The notes beneath the pieces were generated by a model that saw only the letters and a list, made by a program, of their open reading frames with translations, was not told the origin of the DNA and made no database searches. A DNA stretch of 64,000 nt from Phlebotomus papatasi (Eukaryota > Arthropoda > Insecta > Diptera > Psychodidae), in contig NC_077223.1 of assembly GCF_024763615.1 (NCBI RefSeq), positions 17,112,001 to 17,176,000 of the forward strand, written 5' to 3'. A program made the translations under genes and the position numbers. This document shows, piece after piece, positions 55,983 through 64,000 of the stretch. Positions within the stretch are counted from its first letter, which is position 1, and each line of letters begins with the position of its first letter.

Positions 55983-56199
55983 GGGGAAATGGGACAACAC
56001 CGAACACAGGGTAGCACCGAACACTTCGATTTTTTAATTAGATATCAGACTTCAGAGGACAAAACCTGTCAAAACTCATAGATACTATAGGGATGCTTGT
56101 CTACTGAAGAAATAATCGTCATAGTCCAAATAAAGTTTTGAAAAAAAAATATTATTTATTGCTATACTATCCCATGTTCAGTGGTGCCCCAGTTTCCCA
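55983..56199. mobile_element. GGGGAAACTGGGGCACC-family element, diverged copy
   Basis: The left end GGGGAAATGGGACAACACC and the right end GTGGTGCCCCAGTTTCCC are inverted with several mismatches. ACACCGAACAC replaces ACCACCAAACAC. The left TA is present; the right edge has mutated to AT. Confidence 0.7.
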
Positions 56200-56380
56200 T
56201 AGATAAAAAAAAATAAATAAAAAATTATCACTCTGTTTAATAAAAAAAGAAATCTAGGGTCGAAGGAACACCTCTTCGATAAGGAACCGCTATTGACACT
56301 TTTGTCAAAATCTTGAAATTTATTTAAAGTATCTAATAAAATGTAGATAATATGACGTTTTTTCCTTAGTCTACGTCTTT

Positions 56381-57042
56381 CAAGGGGGAGATATTAGTCG
56401 AAAAATTGTGTACACCACTTCCAGCACTTCCTGAATTTATATGGAAAACGTCAAAGACTTCCACACTTCCGGAAGTGCTATAAGTGATTTCCAGCACTTC
56501 TGCACTTCTAAGCACTTCCAGGCACTTTCTGGCGTTCGAATTTAAAAGAAACGACTAAAGAAACACGGTTCCTTTCCTTAAAAAATAGAATTAATATATC
56601 TTTCGAGGACAATTGTTAGGATCAATTTGAGACTTATATTAATTATATTTATAAAAAAAATTACTAAATTACTTAAATTAATTTACGAAACTAAACCATC
56701 CGAAAGAATGGACCATTACTACACTATTCCAACTGAAAATGTAATTTGAAATTTAAATATTTGTAAAGCATTCAATTAAGTTTCATCTATTGGAACAGAG
56801 GGAATAGTTGAACGATATCTGAATTTTTAACGATAATTTTGATGAGAAATTTAAGACAATTGCGATAAAAAACAACAATAATTTAACCCTCAAGACAATC
56901 TTTAATCGCGTTACATGCTCACAAACATTTTTTCTACTGTAATTAAATGAAAAGCGCAAAAATCATTTCATTTTTGAGACTTCCAATTCCGCAGTACTTC
57001 CACCTCAGTGTACACCACTTCCAAGCTAATATCTCCCCCTTG
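56381..57042. mobile_element. hAT-type element, copy 3, perfect 8-bp TSD
   Basis: The ends CAAGGGGGAGATATTAG and CTAATATCTCCCCCTTG are perfect inverted repeats. ACGTCTTT is present immediately outside both (56373-56380 and 57043-57050). CACTTCCA or GGAAGTG motifs occur more than ten times near the ends. It is 662 bp with no transposase. This copy fixes the family's boundaries and superfamily. Confidence 0.9.
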
Positions 57043-57343
57043 ACGTCTTTCGATGATGTTCAAATTTCGTATTCCAAAAGGTACAGAGTAGGTTGTCAAT
57101 AAGTCCTGACACGACTTCTTAAAGTCTCAATAGGTGTTACTTTCACCCTATGTTCTGTGAAAAATTTCCATTTGCAGCAGATTCTGAATTAGGCTATTCT
57201 ACCCTTGTATGCCATTGTCGTAACTGAATTCCATTAAGGAATGGAAATATTTGACAAATACCATAACAATGCATATTTCTCAAATTGCAAATTGGGGCAA
57301 TATTTCAATAAAAATGTTCAATAAAAATAAACTTTAGCCAATA

Positions 57344-57574
57344 GGGGAAGGCTTTCAGGCTTTACACACATTCTAACTTCGAACACTTCATTTGTATCCC
57401 ATATTCCTTTAATGAATTTAACCTATTTATTTCAGGAAATGTATGACTTAAAACTAGATATATTAAAATATAATATATTGCCATAGATAGATAAGATTCA
57501 TTAAAGGAATACGGAGAAAATTTGAAGTGTTTGAAGCCAGAATGTGTGCGAAGCCTGAAAGCTTTCCCCTCCCC
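57344..57574. mobile_element. TA-type miniature element, GGGGAAGGCTTTCAGG family
   Basis: The left end GGGGAAGGCTTTCAGGCTTT and the right end GCCTGAAAGCTTTCCCC are inverted repeats. The arms include ACACATTCTAACTTCGAACA and its complement. TA flanks the left. At the right, CCCC occurs twice (57566-57569 and 57571-57574), leaving the exact edge open. 11490-11522 is a half copy. Confidence 0.75.
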
Positions 57575-57576
57575 TA

Positions 57577-59089
57577 CATAAATGAAACAGAAAGCATAAA
57601 CACTAATTGGCCAAAAAGAGTTAATTATTCTTAGCAAAGGGAAAATTATAGCATCTTTAGTTTAATTTATTTTAATTTGTTCAATTTAAAGGTATTTTCA
57701 GTGTAATTTGAAAAGAATTTTTATAACTTTTAAGTTTTTACTGACAAACTCTTGTGTTATTTACGTTATTTATTGAACAATTGGAATTTTCTACTGACCA
57801 AAACTGTTTTTCCCAATTTTTCTAACTGATTTCAAGCCTTCTGGAAAATTTCCCGATCCTGTATGATTTTATGGGGAAATTTGCAAAGCCTTATGAGAAT
57901 TTGTTTTGTGTGAAGAAAAAACACATTTCCGTATTTCGTTTCTTTCTCTTCTGTAACCCTTGTTCCCTCTTTTCTTTCTAAACCCCATTAATTTTGTGCC
58001 ACATTCTACCACCCTCCGTACCTTTTAGGGTGATACCTTTGGTGGAAATTCACAAAACTATAATGTGAAATGGTACCATTTAATTGGAATTACAATATGC
58101 CGTGCTGAACTGAGAGCACCTGCTGGGTTTTTCACTATTTTCCGCCTCTTCAAACTTATTAATGTCTCTTCTAAAAGCAAAAAGAGGCCTAGGAAACAGA
58201 ATTTACAAACTGCGATAAAAAAATGCAGTGAATACTTTAAATTTAACATCATCCGCATACGAATGAAAGAAAATTATGCAGAGGATAAAAAAATCTACGT
58301 AAATTATGTTAAGATATACCTATAATGCAGAGTTTAGTGAAAATTTAACTTTCTTGCAGTGCAAATGCCACTGTGATGATGATGTCAGGACAAAACATGT
58401 GAGAAAAACTAAATTATAAATTCATTCTGATGATGGCAGTGTACTTAACTCCTAAGCTTTAGTTCCTCATTTATTTGAAAGTTGAAATTAAAATAAGTTT
58501 TCATATAACAGAAAATTTTCTGTTAATGATTTTTTATTTTTCTGCTTAAATGATTATTTAAATAGGAATGCAAAAAGAAATGACCGGCGATAAGCCCAGA
58601 TAAGCTTATGGTAGTTGAGATTCTTTACAGACTCAGTCACTATCACATTCCACTTCTAACAAAACCTTCAGTGTGGTCAATTTTGCAGATGTCAACACAA
58701 ACAGTGCCGAGTTTTTTTCGATTTATGCCACTTTACAAATGAAATTTAAACAAAATTTTTATGAAAGAGTGAAGTTTAGACCTTTGACTTAAAGGTAAGT
58801 TAGTCAGGCTCAGTGAAATTTACTTACTTAATAGCAATTTTTGTCTGTCCCGAAATACCCAATTGTCCCGAAATACACCATTCTTACTTCTTTACATTTT
58901 TTGCAATTTTGAATAAAAATAATGCATTTTTCTGTAAGAATCTTATTTTGGATAGAATAAGGAACATGAATATTTGTATCAACAAAGAAAAAAATAAATT
59001 GAAAAGTCATTGAGCTGTTTGAATTTGGAAAGTGCTAAAAAGTGTCCCAAAATACCACACGTTACTCTATATGTACTAAAATTTCATCG
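57577..59089. other. rdgC intron, central part
   Basis: AT-rich and low-copy. 58840-59060 carries TGTCCCGAAATACCCAATTG twice and a diverged complement, probably the worn ends of one more TA element. No exon supportable. Confidence 0.4.
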
Positions 59090-59870
59090 AAATCGCTTCA
59101 TAAACACCAAAAATACAATCCGGTTAAGACATTTTTAATTATATAACTCGGGTCAGAGAACACCGAGGACGGAGTGCGACCCGCCGTTGGAAAGGTCTCG
59201 ACCTCAGCTACAATATACTAAAATTTAGAGAAAATATCGTCTAGTTTTAGAAATATTCGACATCGAAATTTCGAAAATCGATTTTTCAATTAATCGGACC
59301 TTCGATTAAATCGGATGAATTTGGGCTGTTATGAGAGTTGTAGTCCTTCAAGAGAACTTTCCAAAACATCAAAATTTTTCAAATTCTGATATTTAGAACC
59401 GGAGATATGGCCATTTGAATATTGAATTTTTGACCCCTTCTAGCTTGAGTCAGGGGGGTCGGGCGACTTAATTTTTTTTTAGTCGAAAGCTCTTAAGCCC
59501 AGCCATAACATACTACAATTTGAGATCGATCGAGATAGGGGCTGAGTTATTTTGAATACAAAATTTGGCAGTGTTCCAAAATGACGGCAGGGGGGCGGGG
59601 AGAGGTGGATCTGACATCATCAACTTCAAGCCACCTATCGACATTTAACCTTTGCCGAAAACCGCTTGTCGATATCTCTTTCCGTTCTCTCTCTCCAGAA
59701 GCGTTTGTACTCCAGACGTAATAGTCGGGACGGACGGGACGTCCACGAAAATCGATTTTTAGCACACATGATTTTCGTGATCTATGAGTGTCAAAACATG
59801 TAAATCCAAAATTTGGGCCCGATCTGACGAGTTCGGATTTTACCTGTGACCACAAAAGCTGAGATTGTAA
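59090..59870 (-). repeat. Modular repeat related to 26838-28640, inverse orientation
   Basis: TATAACTCGGGTCAG, AACCGGAGATATGGCC, AGCTTGAGTCAGGGGGGTCG and AGCCATAACATACTACAATT are the complements of the module landmarks at 27180-27900, in the expected inverse order. About two and a half modules are present. Part of the ORF-rich 59547-59855 stretch is simply this repeat. Confidence 0.6.
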
Positions 59871-60653
59871 AGAATATCAGCTAATATTCACGGAACAACA
59901 CTCTAGGGAGCAAATCTCAGAAATTCAATTGAGAAATAATATCCCAGACGTACCCATTCCAGAAAAAAAAACGAGAAAATAAGGAAGGAAACCACCCCAT
60001 TGGGAGTCAGATTAATAGATAAATGGGTGGCAATAATTGCTTCATTTGGCGGAAAACGTATTTCATCATCCTCAGCTCAAGGAATCTTTTTTTTTCTCCC
60101 ATCGACAGACTATGGAGCTCAAATTCACCTCCAGGAAAATTCCTAAGAAACAATAAAAATACATCAGAGAAAATCCCCAGGAGGAAGATTGCAAGGAAGT
60201 CTGCGATGGGTGAAAAGGGTTCATATATTACACCCACATTGAGCCGCATCATAAAATCCGCCTCATCTTTTGCGTATTACACCATCCAGGGGCCAAATTT
60301 ACCTTCTTTTGGACCTAAAAGCTTTCTCAATATATCCACATATTTGGCCAAAGGATTGGGATGGACTACTGAGGATGCTCCTGGAGAGATAATGCCAAAA
60401 GGATTTGTGAATCCATTTCAACTATAGTTCCCTAACTAAATTACGTGGGAAATTCAGAAAGTTCCTAATACATAACAGTGACTACAAAATATGTACGGAA
60501 ATTTATTTATTATATCGTACAAGTGCGGAGTGATTTAGAGATAATGTGCCACTTTAACCAGAAAGATTTACGAGGACATTAAAAAACATTTTCATGTAAA
60601 ACCTTTCCACAACTAAAAGTTTATCAGTTTCTACGTAAGTTACGTTACGTCTT
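59871..60653. other. rdgC intron, low-copy stretch
   Basis: A 134-codon frame on + (60023-60427) and an overlapping 81-codon frame on - coexist. Neither has recognisable domains or splice partners. I regard both as chance frames in slightly GC-richer intronic DNA. Confidence 0.35.
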
Positions 60654-60768
60654 AAGGTCTCTAAACATTGGGAGAAATTTTCACGTTTTTCGACGTTTCC
60701 ACCTTGAGCAGTGCAGACGTTTTCCTTCAAAAAAGCAATACTTTACGAATATTTCTCACAATGTGTAC

Positions 60769-61314
60769 ACAGAAAAAATATATCATTAAATTGTAAATTT
60801 AACAAATGTTCGTAAACTGCTATAGCCCAATAAAATACACTGTTCACAATATGACCATTTGACGAACATTTTATTATGCCCAACGCACAATAACTTTTGT
60901 TTAGTAAACATGTTTTTGACATTTCAATGAGAGTGAGTGGGATCTAGTTCTAGTCATCTCGCTCATTCTCATGGAAAATTCTGAAAACATCAAACAAAGT
61001 TATTGTGCGCTGGTCATTATCCTTAACAATTATTTATTTATACATTTTTGATTGTTTGACAAAACTTTACAAACAAATTACAAAATTTTAAGAATACTCT
61101 TTTGTGTGTTTACGAACATTTACGAACAAATGTTTGTAAAAGAACAAAATAAAATACTCGGAAAGTGATCACGTTACGATTTCGAATAATGTTTGTGCAA
61201 AAATACAAAGTTTTACGAACTTTTTGGCGGGTTAGGATAAACGAGAATTTCGGCAGTCCCTAATAGGAATTCACAAATATTTACGAAAAATGTTACGAAA
61301 TATTTTTTTCTGTG
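60769..61314. mobile_element. CACAGAAAAA foldback element, hosting a PIF/Harbinger element
   Basis: The ends are CACAGAAAAAATATATC and GATATTTTTTTCTGTG-like (AAATATTTTTTTCTGTG) with TA on both sides. The arms are made of TTTACGAACAAATG-type repeats as in 31259-31761. The insertion at 60877-61016 interrupts the left arm. Confidence 0.75.
60877..61016. mobile_element. PIF/Harbinger-type miniature element, copy 2
   Basis: TTA flanks both sides (60874-60876 and 61017-61019). The ends are TGCCCAACGCACAATAAC and GTTATTGTGCGCTGGTCA. 140 bp. It is inserted in the foldback element 60769-61314. Confidence 0.85.
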
Positions 61315-61875
61315 TAGCGGCTTTTATACTACTTACTGTGATAAATTTTACAACAAAAGATTTAATTATACAATATCCACAAATCTCTCTTAATTCAAAA
61401 ACTATTTTTAAGTGTGGCTTATACTGCTTAATGTTTAAGGCACTATATGAGCCTCAAATTGCAAAAAACATGAATTATATCGCTCTTCGAGTATTAAAAC
61501 ACTTTTGTCGATTTTAATAAGTTTATTTTAAAAAAAATGAATAGCATTCTGAAAAATGTTTAAAATGGACATAAGTGTCTGTGATACCTAATGAACCGTA
61601 TGCCCTTTGTAGCACTTAAATAGGTGACCTCTTCATACTAATTTTTCTTGTTATGTGATACTTTTCCAAAAAAAAAAAAAATCAAATAAAAGCGATGAAA
61701 GCTTTAAGTAATCTGAACAAAATTATTCTCATTGGGAAAGTCTTCAAATTTTTCATTAATTATTTATGACTACAATTTTCAAAAGTAACAACATAACAAT
61801 TGCAAAATAAACAAAATATTTCTGACTAAATATTGCATTCGTAATAAATTCATAGAATTTCCTACAAATCTTCTC
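61315..61875. other. rdgC intron, AT-rich stretch
   Basis: Only low-complexity features (poly-A at 61669-61680). No gene or element ends. Confidence 0.4.
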
Positions 61876-61878
61876 TAA

Positions 61879-62022
61879 TGCCCAACACACAATAATTTTT
61901 GTTTTGTAAACATGTTTTTGGCATTTCATTGAGAGCGAGTGAGATCTAAATCTGGTCATCTCGCTCACTCTCAGGAAAATTTGAAAACATATTTACAAAC
62001 AAAAGTTATTGTGCGCTGGGCA
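61879..62022. mobile_element. PIF/Harbinger-type miniature element, copy 3
   Basis: TAA lies on both sides (61876-61878 and 62023-62025). The ends are TGCCCAACACACAATAAT and GTTATTGTGCGCTGGGCA. 144 bp. It sits about 190 bp downstream of the rdgC donor at 62215. Confidence 0.85.
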
Positions 62023-62215
62023 TAAGGCTCGAATGCTTGTAAAAAGGTAAAGAAGAAATAAACAAATATCGCTATTTTAATTAAAAGGAAAACAACTAAA
62101 ACCTTATAAATATCTCAACAAACACAAATTTTCTTATCTTATTACTTATCGCAATTATTGATATGGAGTTTTATTCTATAAACTTCCATGCGGAGCATGA
62201 AAACTTTTTCCTCAC

Positions 62216-62468
62216 CTGATTTGGTATCATCACGACTGAGAAACTCCTGCTCCAGTTCATCTCGGCGATTCCTCAGTTGTTCCGCCAACTCCCGGATTGC
62301 AGAGCTTTCCACGAGACCAACTCTTTGGCGGAAAGTAAGCTTCCTGGTTTTAGAAGCCGCCGAAGTGTACTGCACAAAATGAATATCCAGCTGTGGGTCC
62401 AGCTTGAGATATGCCCCTTTGTTGGAGCCGATTTCGTAATAGTTGGAGGCGGAAAATATTGTAATGAC
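62216..62468 (-). CDS. rdgC: rdgC/PPEF protein phosphatase, exon with end of catalytic domain
   Basis: The first exon visible in this window; the gene's 5' exons lie beyond 64000. Acceptor CTCTTTTTTAG|GTC and donor AATCAG|GTGAGG. It encodes residues 1-84 of the visible part plus one base. VITIFSASNYY (1-11) is the conserved C-terminal strand of PPP-family serine/threonine phosphatases. It is followed by GSNKGAYLKLDPQLDIHFVQ and YTSAASKTRKLTFRQRVGLV, which are characteristic of rdgC/PPEF and link the catalytic domain to the calcium-binding part. ELAEQLRNRRDELEQEFLSR (61-80) is a helical, charged linker entering the first, degenerate EF-hand. The metal-binding catalytic motifs and any N-terminal IQ motif are outside the window. 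Confidence 0.92.
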
Positions 62469-63200
62469 CTAAAAAAGAGTAGGAAAGGACCTTTGATGTT
62501 AAATGACTGTGCGTAAAACTCTTTGAAATTTGATCATTCTCAACTAAAGTTCCTTTTTTGCCCTTTCAAGTAGAATTTTCAGAAATGCTAAAAGGAAAGT
62601 GAGTGGTTGAGAAGATATTTCCTAGCCACTAACATTAACATATTATAAATTTCTAGCACATAGATGATTCCATACAGTTTGGAACATGGCAGAATTAAGA
62701 AGATTCCATATTTAATTAATAAATTTTAGTTAATCAGAAATAGCGCAAAATGGTTTACTTGCTATATTATTACAAGAATTTCTCAAAAGATTTATAATTC
62801 CCTCTACTCCGTCACATTGTTGGTTGTTATAAAACATTTTCCATTCCTGTTCCAGAATATTTATGACTTTCTCATTTACAGATATGTGCTAGAAATAACA
62901 TATCACTTTTACTTTTGAGTAGTAAATATTCAGTACGTTACCTCCAAAACTTATTGATTTTTAATTAATTAAATATGGGGTAGAGTGGGGATATTTGATG
63001 AGGAACTAAACATTTTCCACGTTATTTGTTTTTTCAAAATCATAATACTTCACTCTCATGCATGTCTCAAACAACTTGCCTTTTATTATTTTTTAAAATT
63101 TTTGAATTGTTATATCTTTCTTAATAGGGCAGTGCAGGACAATTTCATAAAATTCGTGTAATATTTTAATGGAAATTACACTGAATATTTGTTTCGCTCT
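62469..63200. other. Next rdgC intron (upstream of the catalytic-end exon)
   Basis: AT-rich. I searched the - strand for the preceding catalytic exon (motifs such as RGHE or HGG) and saw none. A poly-pyrimidine tract precedes the acceptor at 62469. Confidence 0.45.
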
Positions 63201-63340
63201 AAATGCTTCTACACACTGGGAACATTTTTAGTAAATAATGCTCTTTAAAGAAAATTTCCCGTCATTATAAGCAGAAACGTAAAAACTTTTCTAAAAAGAT
63301 AATTTTTGATGAAAATTGTTTCCGATCTGTAGAGGCCATA
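63201..63340. mobile_element. TATGGCCTCTACACA-type miniature element, copy 2
   Basis: It begins near GCTTCTACACACTGGGAAC and ends GATCTGTAGAGGCCATA. It carries AATTTTTGATGAAAATTG in the right arm. Related to 49494-49634 through the termini. Confidence 0.55.
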
Positions 63341-64000
63341 AGTCAACTGAAACTAGTCATTTTCACTCGAAATTGATTAATTCAAAACCAATACATCCAT
63401 AAAAGTACTTTTTTAGAGACCAATTACAGTAAGTATCAAAAGTTTGTTGACTCATGTAAAAACAGGAAACCCGGTGAAAAATGACAAAAAAATTTTAAAT
63501 TTTTCTTTTTGAAAATTAGTTGCATATCCGTAGATCTTATTTATGTATTACCAAAAAAAAACATTTTATTTCAAATAAAAAGTTGATCACATCTTATGCG
63601 TCAAAATTATGTTGAAAAAGTTACTAAAAATGGTGAAATACGTACAACCAACAATATGTCATCCAGTTAATATTCCAGCAGCGAAAGTAAAGCTTACATG
63701 TAAATGATAGTGATTTGTAAGGCTCCGTGCAAGCTCTAGTTTTCAACAACATTTAAGTCATTCGAAAGCTTTACAAATGTATTGCTTTCAAAATAATTAA
63801 CATGTAGGGTATATGAAAGTATACACAGTCGGGTCCCGGTCAAAATCCCGAAAGCCAAAATCCTGAAAACCAAAATACCAAATGGGCCAAAATCTCGAAT
63901 TCTTAAAAATGTCACAGCTACTCCCACGATTGCATCCGCGCTTGCTGGAGGCAAAGGGTAATCTTCTGTGTCTTAGAAAATTACTCTAAACATTTTCCTC
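63341..64000. other. rdgC intron with a short degenerate tandem repeat
   Basis: 63838-63902 holds four imperfect copies of a unit like CCAAAATCCCGAAAG. The open frame crossing it on the - strand is an artefact of the repeat (it alternates FGILxFRIL). Nothing else recognised. Confidence 0.45.

Noticed and set aside
59547..59855. 102-codon frame on the - strand
   Set aside because: It falls in the modular repeat shared with 26838-28640, where no frame is conserved between modules.
60023..60427. 134-codon frame on the + strand
   Set aside because: It lies within the long rdgC intron and has no domain, no splice partners and an overlapping - strand frame of similar quality.
63736..63954. 72-codon frame on the - strand
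   Set aside because: Produced by a four-copy degenerate tandem repeat (CCAAAATCCCGAAAG-like).

Overview
The window reads as nuclear DNA of an insect. It is AT-rich, its genes are split by introns with GT..AG borders, and it is full of short non-autonomous DNA transposons. An insect-type odorant receptor and an rdgC-type photoreceptor phosphatase point to Diptera. The repeat-laden, AT-rich landscape would fit a nematoceran such as a sand fly, but the genus is an inference. I recognise no bacterial or viral gene.

Only two protein-coding genes can be supported. One is a complete odorant receptor on the + strand (exons 29320-29717, 30118-30811 and 32223-32276; 381 residues). The other is the 3' part of rdgC/PPEF on the - strand (exons 62468-62216, 54844-54681 and 52133-51558). 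It covers the end of the phosphatase domain, the EF-hands and an acidic tail. Its earlier exons lie beyond position 64000.

All splice joins were read from the sequence, and reading frames are preserved across every one. Most of the rest is intergenic or intronic DNA colonised by miniature elements. They can be sorted by termini and target-site duplications (TSDs): TA-flanked elements with G-rich ends (GGGGAAACTGGGGC, GGGGAAAGTACTC, GGGTAAGTGTGCC and relatives); TA-flanked elements ending CACWGAGAAAA; hAT-type elements with 8-bp TSDs; TTAA-flanked piggyBac-like elements; and TTA/TAA-flanked PIF/Harbinger-like elements. Many are nested two or three deep.

The most striking object is at 35796-42991. 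It is a 7.2-kb element with terminal inverted repeats (CACAGAGAAAAATT) whose interior is about 300 copies of a 22-bp repeat. The copies form two arms of opposite orientation that meet near 38175. Its organisation resembles the foldback (FB) transposons of Drosophila. The right arm carries a restricted alphabet of monomer variants arranged in higher-order blocks.

Layout: 1-29 kb, gene-free DNA with nested miniature elements and several GC-richer low-copy islands that may be conserved regulatory DNA; 29.3-32.3 kb, the odorant receptor, whose introns are largely transposon; 32.3-35.8 kb, intergenic; 35.8-43 kb, the giant foldback array; 43-51.5 kb, intergenic with a decayed non-LTR retrotransposon; 51.5-62.5 kb, rdgC with a 7.4-kb repeat-rich intron; 62.5-64 kb, further rdgC intron.
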